Below, one piece after another: positions 48,576 to 59,006 of a DNA stretch of 64,000 nucleotides. Source of the DNA: Phoronis australis (Eukaryota > Phoronida > Phoronidae); NCBI GenBank assembly GCA_002633005.1, contig NMRA01000282.1:206349-270348 (forward strand). Direction: 5' to 3'. Under the pieces are notes generated by a model. That model saw only the letters and a list, made by a program, of their open reading frames with translations. It searched no databases and had not been told where the DNA came from. Numbering within the stretch: the first letter of the stretch is position 1; each line of letters starts with the position of its first letter. The translations under genes and the position numbers were made by a program.

Positions 48576-49333
48576 GACAAATCTAAGCCAACCACTGAAT
48601 CTGTTGATTACACAAAACAGTTTTACATAAAGAAACATATTAAATCACTGGATCACCGAGCAGTGAGGTACAATTTATACTTCCTGTGAAAAGTCATATA
48701 TTTGGACAGTTTTGATCCAATAAACTCAATACAATGTACCCCTTTGGAGACTATTTTGTTGATAGCGGTACCTTTTGGTGATTTTTTTTCATCAAAAAGT
48801 CAACTTTTGAGGGGCACACCCCCTCTCCCCCAGTACACACACTTGCTGGCCTGAAGTTACTACTCATATTGCAATTTGCTGTCCATCAATACAAGCCAGG
48901 TGTCCGTCTCTGTCGGGCGATAGGGGTAAGCCGTAGACTCATTGATGATGTTTCAGGAGTTGTTTAAGGTTCAACTAAATACTGCTTCTACTTGCTAGTA
49001 TTCTTTATTCTTCTTTTTTTTCAAGTCAATCTCATCTTTATATTGATATAAATAGGGATTACCCCTTCTGTTAAAACAGCAAGGTAGCATAACTAATTAA
49101 CAAAACTTTGAGATATACGTTACATTCAGTCTTTTCAGGAATTTTCTAGTCCAGCATGTACAGTTATCTGTACTGGCTGCTTTTATAACCCGAGATGCAT
49201 ATTATCTTGAGCAGTCTTGAGTTTGAATAGTGAATTGGAAGCAATTTAGTGTCCGCTAGTTATCTATACAAAAGCTTTCATTTTTTACTTTTAGAATAAA
49301 GTGAATCTGATCCCATCACGCATGTGAGCAGCA
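48576..49333. other. Non-coding stretch, nothing recognised
   Basis: Includes a C-rich GGGGCACACCCCCTCTCCCC run near 48815. No gene seen. Confidence 0.5.
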
Positions 49334-49465
49334 ATGCATGAGCAACCAGTGCCACCACCACCACCAAAAATCAAGAAGCGACGAAGGACCAAAGACTCGA
49401 GCCCCATCACACACAAGACGCTTCAAATGGCCCCTGAAAGAATTCCAGCATGCAACAATGCGTGA
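49334..49465 (+). CDS. Small basic ORF or exon (43 codons), unrecognised
   Basis: An ATG follows a likely splice acceptor (TTTTTACTTTTAG near 49292). It encodes a proline run then KIKKRRRTKDSS, which resembles a nuclear localisation signal. It lies upstream of, and in line with, the gene-like exons at 49890-51011 and could belong to them. Too short to be sure. Confidence 0.3.
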   Translation: MHEQPVPPPPPKIKKRRRTKDSSPITHKTLQMAPERIPACNNA

Positions 49466-49889
49466 CATAAAAAAATTCAGTTATGAGATGGTCGTATGAT
49501 TGCGGTGAACACATTATTAATGTAAAGTGAAAGAAATTAAACTCGTTCTGCTTGTGAAAGCCATCCCTTAAATGCAAGCACTATATTTTTTCCAACATAT
49601 AGGAATCTGGTCCATGAAGTACAAGAACTCCAAATTTTTAAGTATTGATTTTTGGGATGATACAGGTGACCGTTCATCCAGGTGTATAGTTTTTATTTAT
49701 AGTATCACAGTATTGCACAAATAGGACAATTTTTTACAATTTGAAAGAATATGATATCTTTCATCATAATCATCTGAGATACAAGTGGGAAATTAAACTT
49801 GTCCTTAATAGCAAAAATATTGACATGTATGATGTTTATAAATCATCATCTAATTCACTTTACCACACCACTCAACCTGTGGAGGAAAA

Positions 49890-51011
49890 ATGCAAGCCTT
49901 CTCTGAGCACAAGAACATCATGGGACCGAATGAGAGCAGGGACTTAATTATGAGCCCTGAGGTCATTCAGTCAACCGAATTCAGGTCACATTGCGAAACA
50001 TACCAACCACTTGGTCAGATTCATAAACGAACAAGAACTGTGGACAAGCATCAGATTTCATTACTTATGGCCAAAAGGGACAAAATTGAAATAAAATCAG
50101 ATTGGACAGATACGGAATAACTGAGAGCAATTATGTTTTGCTATTTCAGCGGGGCAATGAAGACATGGATAAGAATTACCATATTGTCTTGTCAGGGGAT
50201 AAGAATTTGGAATGTTTAAGGAAATTTGTGTCTGCTGAATGTGGTCTTGATATAAAACATGACTTTATGCCAGTGCGATTCAAAACTGCCCTTCTGACTT
50301 ATTGCGAAGCCAGCAGAAAGGGTAGGGCTGGGACAGTGTCTATCTATAACATGGAAACCAGTGATTCTCTGCAACTCCCATTACAGATAATAGCTGGTAA
50401 TGTTCCGTGCTCTAGTGTATTAAGTTATCAGATGCATAACTGAACAAGAACTGTGGACAAGCATCAGATTTCATTACTTATGGCCAAAAGGGACAAAATG
50501 GAAATAAAATCAGATTGGACACTATACCGAAAAAATAAGTGAGAGCAATTATGAGTCTGTTTTGCTATTTCAGCGGGGCAATGAAGACGTGGATAGGAAT
50601 TACCATATTGTCTTGGCAGGGGATAAGAATTTGGAATGCTTAAGGAAATTTGCCTCTGTTGTATGTGGTCTTGATATAAAACATGACTTAATGTCAGTGC
50701 GATTCAAAACTGCCCTTCTGACTTATTGCGATGCCAGCAGAAAGGGTAGGGCTGGGGCAGTGTCTATCTGTAACATGGAAACCAGTGATTCTCTGCAACT
50801 CCCAGTACAGATAATAGCTGGTAATGTTCCGTGCTCTAGTGTATTAAGTTATCGCTCCAGACTATTGCATATTTTTGATGACGGGAATGTATTCTTTTTG
50901 ACACGTATTTGTTCTTCTTCAGAACCTCTTCGGCAAATAATACAGCATGACAAAGCCAGAAATATATTAAATGTTGTTAAGGATTTTGGTTCACATGTCT
51001 TCTCTGTGTAA
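49890..51011 (+). pseudogene. Unrecognised gene or transposon ORF with a duplicated exon
   Basis: A first frame (49890-50120) reads MGPNESRDLIMSPEVIQSTE and on to SLLMAKRDKIEIKSDWT. Then a ~413-bp block is present twice (50022-50434 and 50435-50853). Each copy carries a TTTTGCTATTTCAG acceptor followed by an exon encoding RGNED(M/V)D(K/R)NYHIVL and GDKNLECLRKF, ending in IIAGNVPCSSVLSY. Only the second copy continues to SRLLHIFDDGNVFFLTRICS and a stop at 51011. Function is unknown. Codon changes between copies are mostly conservative, suggesting past selection, but the first copy is truncated. Confidence 0.45.
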
Positions 51012-51256
51012 TTATCATGTACTTAATGCTTTTCAGGAATGTGTTAAAACTGACAACAATCTCAAAATGTTCATTCGACCCTTAGAAACAGGGTTCAAGA
51101 CAGTTTTAGAACATGGGATAAAGATATGCATAACTCTTTGGTTGCATCTTTCAAAAACTATATTCAAAATGTAATAACCACTGAGGTAATTCCACAAATT
51201 GTTTAAGATAATATTTGTAAATATTTAGATGAATGATGGTTCTATTGTGATTGGAC

Positions 51257-51261
51257 TAACA
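51257..51261 (+). repeat. 5-bp target-site duplication (left)
   Basis: TAACA before the 5' LTR matches TAACA at 53237-53241 after the 3' LTR. Confidence 0.85.
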
Positions 51262-51651
51262 TGTCAAACATGGTTTAGGGATGTTCATAATCAATTATAA
51301 AATCAATTACATTTTACTGCTTTTAATGACAGACTTGAGGTCCAATGCTTAATTCAGGTTTCCTGTTTTGTGTGATTTTCTGTACCTCAAGAATGTATAC
51401 TAGGAACTATTATTTACTATGCAACTTTCACTCTGTGTGTGTTCAGTCTTTCTTTGTAACCCATCCTCTCTTCCTCTCTTAACCACTATGTATATGTATT
51501 TGGGCATGAATCATTTCTTGGACTTTAACAGATGTATGTATCGTGTAGAACTCAGTTTGATTAAATATATCGAAGCATTAAGACGCTCTCTCTCAGCTCT
51601 CTGGTCAGCACATCAAGCCACCTCATCTAGTTAACCCGCTATTACCCCACA
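51262..51651 (+). repeat. 5' LTR of BEL/Pao element
   Basis: 390 bp, TGTCAAACATGG to TTACCCCACA. Slightly longer than the 3' LTR, with short indels (for example a GTAGAACTCAGTTT segment missing from the 3' copy). Confidence 0.85.
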
Positions 51652-51681
51652 TTTTGGATCCCACATTTTGGTGCCGTGACC

Positions 51682-52575
51682 ATGGACAAGGTAGAGAAGA
51701 TCAAACTCCTCAGAGTCAAGAGAGGGGCACAGAAAGGACAAATAACGCAACTTAAGCACAAGTTGGATACAGCACTGCATGAAGGTGACCATCCAAAAGC
51801 TCGTGCGATTTCACATCTCATCGCCGAAAAACTGCAGACTGTCATCAACATCAACGGCGAACTGCACCCCCTCCTACCGCTAAGTGATATGGAAGCCGAA
51901 ATTGACGCTGATGAAAACTATATCACCGACATTGAGCTGGCCATAGCTCTCATTCCCGAACCTGAACCAATTGCATCACCGCCAACAGTGACTGCTCCAA
52001 CTCCAACCGCAAACAACATTCGCTTGCCGAAACTGGAACTCGCAAAATTTTCGGTTGACTATTTAGATTACCCAACATTCTGGGATATCTTTTATTCGTC
52101 AATTCACAATTCAAAACTGACGGATGTCCAAAAGGTCCAGTACCTGCAATCTACACTGCAGGGTGCTGCCAAGGATGTCATAAGTGGACTGCAAATTACG
52201 GCACCAAACCATCATATGGCTATAAGCCTACTGCAGGAAAGATTCGGCTCGTCGACGAAACTCAAAAGCGAACTGCTAAGAAAAATTTACAGCATGCCCT
52301 CCGCAACAGCCGGACAGTTCAACTCATTTAATGACAAAATTGAGAAACTAATTTGGACACTGATTAACCTGGAGCCACATGAAAACAAGGACCTACTCGT
52401 CCCCGTGATATTGGACAAGTTAAGCCCAGCGATGCGTCAAAACATCGCCAGGCAAAACAAAGGAGACATCAACATGCCACTGGCCACCCTGAGGACTCTA
52501 TTAAAATGCGAAATGAAGATTTGCGAAGCTGGTGATAATGGACCAAAAATTAGAATCCTCACTATGAACTCTTAA
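51682..52575 (+). CDS. gag: BEL/Pao Gag protein (297 codons)
   Basis: An intact frame starting at the ATG beside the primer-binding region. An N-terminal charged helix-forming stretch (about residues 1-60) and a proline-rich linker (about 95-112) lead to the block RLPKLELAKFSVDYLDYPTF and FWDIFYSSIHNSKLTDVQK, with LQSTLQGAAKDVISGL after it. This is the conserved Gag segment of BEL/Pao elements (DUF1759-type). The frame stops after TLLKCEMKICEAGD, before any zinc knuckle or protease. It would form the particle shell; without pol it cannot move by itself. A near-identical copy is at 53848-54534. Confidence 0.85.
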   Translation: MDKVEKIKLLRVKRGAQKGQITQLKHKLDTALHEGDHPKARAISHLIAEKLQTVININGELHPLLPLSDMEAEIDADENYITDIELAIALIPEPEPIASPPTVTAPTPTANNIRLPKLELAKFSVDYLDYPTFWDIFYSSIHNSKLTDVQKVQYLQSTLQGAAKDVISGLQITAPNHHMAISLLQERFGSSTKLKSELLRKIYSMPSATAGQFNSFNDKIEKLIWTLINLEPHENKDLLVPVILDKLSPAMRQNIARQNKGDINMPLATLRTLLKCEMKICEAGDNGPKIRILTMNS

Positions 52576-52872
52576 ATTCCAACTAAGAATTGTTTCTGCA
52601 TGCTATCGTGACATATCATATACACATTATGCATGCTATGTTTAATACATTTTAATATCATAGTATCATATGTATATTCTATGTTTACGGTTTCTTGTTG
52701 ATATTTAGTATAGAGCATGATTTTATCGAGTTATTCATATTATTGTTGTCTATTCCTGTTTACATAGTAGTTTCACATCTTCTGGGGCGGGGAGAGCTGT
52801 TTCTTTAATTTTTAAGTTTTTCAGCTTGTTTCTGTAATTTTTGGTTTTCACATTTTTCTGGGGCGGGGAACA
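52576..52872. other. BEL element 3' internal non-coding region with polypurine tract
   Basis: About 300 bp replace the expected pol gene. TTCTGGGGCGGGGA occurs twice, near 52780 and 52857, the second directly before the 3' LTR. The first may mark an old recombination or a previous tract copy. Confidence 0.7.
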
Positions 52873-53236
52873 TGTCAAACATGGTTTAGGGATGTTTATA
52901 ATCAATTATAAAATCAATTACATTTTATTGTTTTTAATGACAGACTTGATGTCCAGGTTTCCTGTTTTGTGTGATTTTCTATACCTCAAGAATGTATACT
53001 GAGAACTAGTATTTATTATGCAACTTTCACTCTGTGTGTGTTCAGTCTTTCTTTATAACCTATCCTCTCTTCCCCTCTTAACCACAATGTATATGTATTT
53101 GGGCATGAATCATTTCTTGGAACTTAACAGATGTATGTATCGTGATTAAATATATCGAAGCATCAAGACGCTCTCTATCAGCTCTCTGCTCAGCACATCA
53201 AGCCACCTCATCTAGTTAACCCGCTATTACCCCACA
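52873..53236 (+). repeat. 3' LTR of BEL/Pao element
   Basis: 364 bp, same ends as the 5' LTR, followed by TAACA at 53237-53241. Confidence 0.85.
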
Positions 53237-53241
53237 TAACA

Positions 53242-53788
53242 TTTGCACATCTTCAGTTATAATCAGTTAAAAATGAGGAAAAAAGAAATCTGCTAATTTT
53301 AACCGACAATATTAATGAAAGAAAATTTAAAGAAATTCAGTAATCTAACCTTCAGGGAAAATACAATAGAAAAATGAGTCAAACTGTAACTAAGTTTTGT
53401 CTTGGCTTGTCACTCATGAACCAATTCATATATTTGAATCCAAAAGAGAACCCAAAAAATAACAAAGAAAACAAACATCATGAGTACAATTTCTCGGTCT
53501 TTTGTCAATATAAGCAGTCTAAACCCTGTTTCTGATGGTTGGTTTTTAGTTACTTCCAACACTTCTGCTAGTCAAAAAAGTCAATGATATTTCAAATTGT
53601 GTCCTTTCAAATGACACCTGTAGCGATGATGATTTGAATAACATTTTGGATGACATCAATATTTTATACACTTCAAACAAAAATGTCTTAACTAAATTTG
53701 ACTCGTTAAATTCTCAATTTAGTGTTGCTGAACACCCTTACTCTGTCCATGCTGGTGTGTCTTGCATTCAGGTAAATCTCATTCAAGA
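53242..53788 (+). pseudogene. Continuation of the interrupted gene, contig end
   Basis: An ATG near 53479 opens MSTISRSFVNISSLNPVSDG and SNTSASQK, then a six-A run shifts the frame into DLNNILDDINILYTSNKN and on to SVHAGVSCIQ, ending at a possible donor CATTCAG|GTAAAT at 53770. The same lesion is in the second copy at 55449-55743. Ends at the N at 53789. Confidence 0.45.
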
Positions 53789-53789
53789 N
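53789..53789. other. Single-base assembly gap
   Basis: N between ...CTCATTCAAGA and CTGCAGACTGTC. The first is the end of one contig (equivalent to 55759) and the second the start of another (equivalent to 51833). Confidence 0.95.
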
Positions 53790-53847
53790 ACTGCAGACTG
53801 TCATCAACATCAACGGCGAACTGCACCCCCTCCTACCGCTAAGTGAT

Positions 53848-54534
53848 ATGGAAGCCGAAATTGACGCTGATGAAAACTATATCACCGACATTGAGCTGGC
53901 CATAGCTCTCATTCCCGAACCTGAACCAATTGCATCACCGCCAACAGTGACTGCTCCAACTCCAACCGCAAACAACATTCGCTTGCCGAAACTGGAACTC
54001 GCAAAATTTTCGGTTGACTATTTAGATTACCCAACATTCTGGGATATCTTTTATTCGTCAATTCACAATTCAAAACTGACGGATGTCCAAAAGTTCCAGT
54101 ACCTGCAATCTACACTGCAGGGTGCTGCCAAGGATGTCATAAGTGGACTGCAAATTACGGCAGCAAACTATCATATGGCTATAAGTCTACTGCAGGAAAG
54201 ATTCGGCTCGCCGACGGAACTCAAAAGCGAACTGCTAAGAAAAATTTACAGCATGCCCCCCGCAACAGCCGGACAGTTCAACTCATTTAATGACAAAATT
54301 GAGAAACTAATTTGGACCCTGATTAACCTGGAGCCACATGAAAACAAGGACCTACTCGTCCCCGTGATATTGGACAAGTTAAGCCCAGCGATGCGTCAAA
54401 ACATCGCCAGGCAAAACAAAGGAGACATCAACATGCCGCTGGCCACACTGAGGACTCTATTAAAAACCGAAATGAAGATTTGCGAAGCTGGTAATAATGG
54501 ACCAAAAATTAGAATCCTCACTATGAACTCTTAA
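53848..54534 (+). CDS. gag: BEL/Pao Gag, partial duplicate copy
   Basis: Corresponds to 51889-52575, with a few substitutions (KVQYLQ/KFQYLQ, APNHHM/AANYHM, LKCEM/LKTEM). The N-terminal ~70 codons are missing because the contig begins inside the gene. Probably an allele of 51682-52575. Confidence 0.8.
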   Translation: MEAEIDADENYITDIELAIALIPEPEPIASPPTVTAPTPTANNIRLPKLELAKFSVDYLDYPTFWDIFYSSIHNSKLTDVQKFQYLQSTLQGAAKDVISGLQITAANYHMAISLLQERFGSPTELKSELLRKIYSMPPATAGQFNSFNDKIEKLIWTLINLEPHENKDLLVPVILDKLSPAMRQNIARQNKGDINMPLATLRTLLKTEMKICEAGNNGPKIRILTMNS

Positions 54535-54831
54535 ACTCCAACTAAGAATTGTTTCTGCATGCTATCATGACATATCATATACACATTATGCATGCTATGT
54601 TTAATATATTTTAATATCATAGTATCATATGTATATTCTATGTTTACGGTTTCTTGTTCATATTTAGTATAGAGCATGATTTTATCGAGTTATTCATATT
54701 ATTGTTGTCTATTCCTGTTTACATAGTAGTTTCACATCTTCTGGGACGGGGAGAGCTGTTTGTTTAATTTTTAAGTTTTTCAGCTTGTTTCTGTAATTTT
54801 TGGTTTTCACATTTTTCTGGGGCGAGGAACA

Positions 54832-55208
54832 TGTCAAACATGGTTTAGGGATGTTTATAATCAATTATAAAATCAATTACATTTTATTGTTTTTAATGAC
54901 AGACTTGATGTCCAGGTTTCCTGGTTTGTGTGATTTTCTATACCTCAAGAATGTATACTGAGAACTAGTATTTATTATGCAACTTTCACTCTGTGTGTGT
55001 TCAGTCTTTCTTTAAAACCTATCCTCTCTTCCCCTCTTAACCACAATGTATATGTATTTGGGCATGAATCATTTCTTGGAACTTAACAGATGTATGTATC
55101 GTGTAGAACTCAGTTTGATTAAATATATCGTAGCATCAAGACGCTCTCTATCAGCTCTCTGGTCAGCACATCAAGCCACCTCTTAAGTTAAACCGCTATT
55201 ACCCCACA
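54832..55208 (+). repeat. 3' LTR, duplicate copy
   Basis: TGTCAAACATGG to ACCCCACA, followed by TAACA. It retains the GTAGAACTCAGTTT segment that the 3' LTR at 52873-53236 lacks, so the two alleles differ by this indel. Confidence 0.85.
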
Positions 55209-55448
55209 TAACATTTGCACATCTTCAGTTATAATCACTTAAAGATGAGGAAAAAGAAATCTGCTAATTGTAACCGACAATATTAATGAAAGAAAATTTA
55301 AAGAAATTCAGTAATCTAACCTTCAGGGAAAATGCAATAGAAAAATGAGTCAAACTGTAACTAAGTTTTGTCTTGGCTTCTCACTCATGAACCAATTCAT
55401 ATATTTGAATCCAAAAGAGAACCCAAAAAATAACAAAGAAAACAAACA

Positions 55449-57062
55449 TCATGAGTACAATTTCTCGGTCTTTTGTCAATATAAGCAGTCTAAACCCTGT
55501 TTCTGATGGTTGGTTTTTAGTTACTTCCAACACTTCTGCAAGTCAAAAAAGTCAATGATATTTCAAATTGTGTCCTTTCAAATGACACCTGTAGCGATGA
55601 TGATTTGAATAACATTTTGGATGACATCAATATTTTATACACTTCAAACAAAAATGTCTTAACTAAATTTGACTCGTTAAATTCTCAATTTAGTGTTGCT
55701 GAACACCCTTACTCTGTCCATGCTGGTGTGTCTTGCATTCAGGTAAATCTCATTCAAGATTTTCTCATATTTAACCATAATAAAACAAAAGAATTCATTC
55801 CCCAACACTGTCAACATCAGTTGGGGGGAGATGAACACATCTGCAATATCGATCTGTGTACTTGCACATGTGTAGCATTTATAACTGCTGGACAACCGTA
55901 TTTTTGTAAATATTTATTTGCCATTCTAGGTTCAAAATTCCAAGAAAGAAACTCCAGTAAACTAACCTTTTTAAATTATATATGGACACAGTGCCAACAA
56001 TTCCTGACTACCTAAGTCAATATGCTACAATACAGCGTAGTGGTGAGACTAATGTCTTTAATTATGTGGATGCATATTTGTCCTTCTCACATCCTATTAT
56101 AACTGAAGAAACAGAAAACTTGATTGAAAGTGGAACCCTCCTCCACGTTTTACATTCTACCTATAGATGCAGTAATGCTAGCTGTGGTCGCCCAGCTTCA
56201 GAAGCCCAACATAGACTTGGTTATAGACGAAAGGGTTGACTTCTTCAAGAGATGAAACCTCTTATAGAGAAAACTGACGAATATTTTGATCCCTATCACC
56301 CGAACGTTCCAAAATATGACAAATCAAATGAGACTCATTGTGGAAGAAAAATGATCAGGCCAGCTAAAAGAAAAAAAGATTTAACAGAAGTGTTAGAACT
56401 TCGAATTAAATCTTTTGGAAACACCATACTTAAATCAAAAAAGCAGAAAACAGTCACTGAGTGTAGCACTTTCTTTTCCAATGAAAATTTTGATGTAGTT
56501 ATTGAGTTTGAAACTGAATCAACTTCAAGTAGTCACCACACAACTGTCAAAAAACAAAAAATAAAAAGAAAAGTACACAAATTAATGAACCAAATCACCT
56601 GACAGCTGGTGTATTTTGGAGGGAGTTGCTAAACTACTTTATTTCATAATTAATGATTCATCACTAGATCCTTACATTCAGCAAAAACATACGCAAAGAA
56701 GATGTGGAATATGTTACAATGAAGGACTTAATTTTACCTTTAAAGGTTATCGGCAATTTAGCAGGCATCTCCAAGAGCATCAAAGGGCGTCACCAACTTT
56801 TGCTGAAAAAGATGCTTGCCTTTCCAAATAAGAAATGTTATCAAAAGAAAATTTGGGTAAGTTGTTAGATTATAAAAAACATGGTTTGGCTAACATAGCT
56901 AAACGAAATCTCAACAAAAAAATCAAAGTCTGAATTCAAGAACTCTGCTTTTAAAAACACAGCTCAAGATTTCTTCAGTGAGTTCTGTCCCATGTGTAAT
57001 ACTGCATGTTTGTATGTAAATAAATCAGAAGTATGCCTTTATTATTTACAAGGACATTATTA
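55449..57062 (+). pseudogene. Decayed zinc-finger (possibly SWIM-type) gene
   Basis: Fragments line up in one orientation. 55605-56015 encodes ICNIDLCTCTCVAFITAGQP followed by FCKYLFAI, which resembles a SWIM zinc finger (CxC..CxH) with the last His changed to Tyr. 55982-56602 reads through one TGA at 56237 and is rich in Lys/Arg with possible nuclear signals (PAKRKKDL). 56616-56831 carries CGICYNEGLNFTFKGYRQFS then RHLQEH, a C2H2-like finger. After a TAA the same frame continues, shifts at an A run near 56925, and reaches FCPMCNTACLY..LQGHY and a stop at 57062. Exact function is unknown. Three or more lesions mark it as a pseudogene. It may be one gene with 49890-51011, split by the BEL insertion. 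Confidence 0.5.
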
Positions 57063-57218
57063 AACAAATTTGGATTTTTGGAGGTACTTATTTGGGATAG
57101 TGTATTTTTGCACATTCAAGTACAGCGGAGAAATATTACTGTCAAGCGGCTCCAACCAACAACCCGTTTCCATCATTAATCGCAGTCTCATGTATCAATT
57201 GACTTAGTTTTTGAAATC
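57063..57218. other. Short intergenic gap
   Basis: No features seen. Confidence 0.4.
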
Positions 57219-57452
57219 ATGGCGTATGAAGTTGGCAGCAAGGTCAAAGCAATAGATGAACTGGGTGTGTGGTGCGTTGCAGTGGTCAGAGAATCTGGCC
57301 ACAGTGGTTTGGTCGTAAGCTTTCTTAGCTGGAACACAGATTGAGACCGGGAGGTGCAAGTGGATGAAATCAGACTGCCTATGCTTCAGTTACAGGAACG
57401 ACAGAGACGCAAATATTACTTACTCGCACTCTATTTGGTTATTTTATTCTAA
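57219..57452 (+). pseudogene. Tudor/chromo-barrel-like domain with in-frame TGA
   Basis: From ATG at 57219 it reads VGSKVKAIDELGVWCVAVVR and LVVSFLSWNTD, then TGA at 57342-57344, then REVQVDEIRLPM and a stop at 57450. The pattern of a small barrel (aromatic W in 'GVWC', hydrophobic strand, SWN..(W)D) fits Tudor-knot or chromo-barrel domains that bind methylated histones. The TGA sits where such domains have Trp (TGG), so a single G-to-A change would explain it. It is a lone domain with no clear neighbouring exon. Confidence 0.5.
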
Positions 57453-59006
57453 TTGTTATTGACATTTTGTAAGGCAACACTGCATTTTACCAGTACCCAA
57501 AATGCTTATGGTAATACGAAGTACGTCCTTTGATCAAGTCCAGTGGTTGTACCCGTTCGCTTAACAGTTAGCAGATACTTAAATATCAATCACTCGTAGT
57601 AGTTTGTTTGGCTGAGTGCCAATATGTCTATCCTCGTGCTCAAGCCATAAGACACATGCCTTTCGGTTAATTATCACAACCTTACCACCAAATCACGTGC
57701 CCTCAACTAGCCCAACCAAAAATTTGCATGTACTCGGGCAGTTGTAAATCCTTAGTCTTTGCCCTGGTCGGTTGAAAGTCGTAGTTTATTTTAAGGAGAG
57801 CTTTCACCAGCCATGTAAATGAATACTGAAAGCGAAAGTAAATACTGTAGTTTTATGATGGAAGTAATGTCACAAATTTGGCTTGGCTTACTCTTATTGT
57901 TAGTGGTTGTGGTACATGTTGATAACCACCCTTATAATCATTTTCCCAACTGTTGGCTTCTCTGTAGGTAATCGTAGGTTGTGATCCCTGATGAGAATCA
58001 GAAGACCTCAGTTGATTTTGCTGGCACCAAATGTCATGGCTTATTACTCTGTGTGTAAGCGAAGAGTGTAGAGTATGTAGCGCCATCTGTTGTTCAGCAT
58101 AGACGTTGCATTAGCATGGATTATTGTTAATAAATAGTTCCTGTTTCCATTCATCAATGGTGACACAACCAAAAATGTCCACTTGTAAATACAAGTGACC
58201 ACAAAATTTCCACACATACTTTCCAATTTCCGCTCAAAATCAGTTTCAACAAGCTGATCCATAATGGTAGAGTGTTTGCGTATGATGAAGAGAACGATAT
58301 GGTAAAAATTAAATTTCCAGTGTCACATACTTTCCAATTTCCGCTCATATTTACAACCTTGCACCCGTATTCTCCAATATCCCGTCCGTAGTTACTGAAA
58401 AAAAAACCCGCCAACAACCTCTCGGCAGCACTCTTATTCCCCAACTTTTTCCACTCTTATTCATGGCTGTGTACTCGTATAACTTGAGGAATACGAGTGG
58501 CTTGTACGAGTAATACCAGTGTCACCCAATTTCCTCTCAAATTTTCTCCACTCGAATTTATGGCATCGGCAAGGCTAGAGATCTTCAGATGTGACCAAAT
58601 ATCTACTAAAAATAGCTAATTGTTAAAAAGAATACTGAACCCAGTTCTGGTGATTTTAATCAAAAGTTTATTTTTTTCTTGTCACAGCTATAGCATATTT
58701 TCCAACTATCATAAACGGGAAAAGCAGTGAATAGCTTCAAAACGTTTTTGTGGTGTCGCAAAACAGGTGTTTTGGTTTGGGAATTATCAATCTTGCTCCA
58801 AACTTTTAGAGGCGTATCTGTGTATCAGTGTCAATGTATTTCAAAGGTATGGTGGTCAAACGGTAACCAGTATCTGTTAACAGGCTAGATCTGGATTTAG
58901 TGTCCCTTTAAAAGACGTGACGTAGTGTGTGGGCTTTTCAAAAAATGGAGTCCTGCCTGGGAACGAGAAACATTCCAAGAAAAGACAGAGCCCATTGCAA
59001 AAGCTA
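57453..59006. other. Non-coding; short inverted words near 58.2-58.5 kb
   Basis: CACTTGTAAATACAAGTG near 58180 is a palindrome, and TTCCAATTTCCGCTCA occurs twice (about 58223 and 58330), suggesting a small local duplication. A frame at 58929 without an ATG leads into the gene at 59007. No other gene was recognised. Confidence 0.45.

Larger units (their letters stand above)
51262..53236 (+). mobile_element. Gag-only BEL/Pao LTR retrotransposon, complete
   Basis: LTRs at 51262-51651 and 52873-53236 both start TGTCAAACATGG and end TTACCCCACA. The element is flanked by the 5-bp duplication TAACA, the length usual for BEL/Pao. TGGTGCCGTGACC after the 5' LTR is the likely primer-binding site, and TTTTCTGGGGCGGGGAA just before the 3' LTR is the likely polypurine tract. 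The interior holds only one open frame for Gag; protease, reverse transcriptase, RNase H and integrase are absent. The element would therefore depend on enzymes from an autonomous relative. Confidence 0.9.
53790..55759 (+). repeat. Second copy of 51833-53788 (overlapping contig or other haplotype)
   Basis: Near-identical over ~1.97 kb, including gag, the interior, the 3' LTR (54832-55208), the TAACA duplication (55209-55213) and the unique flank beyond it. Because the host flank is the same, this is the same locus and not a second insertion. Confidence 0.9.
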
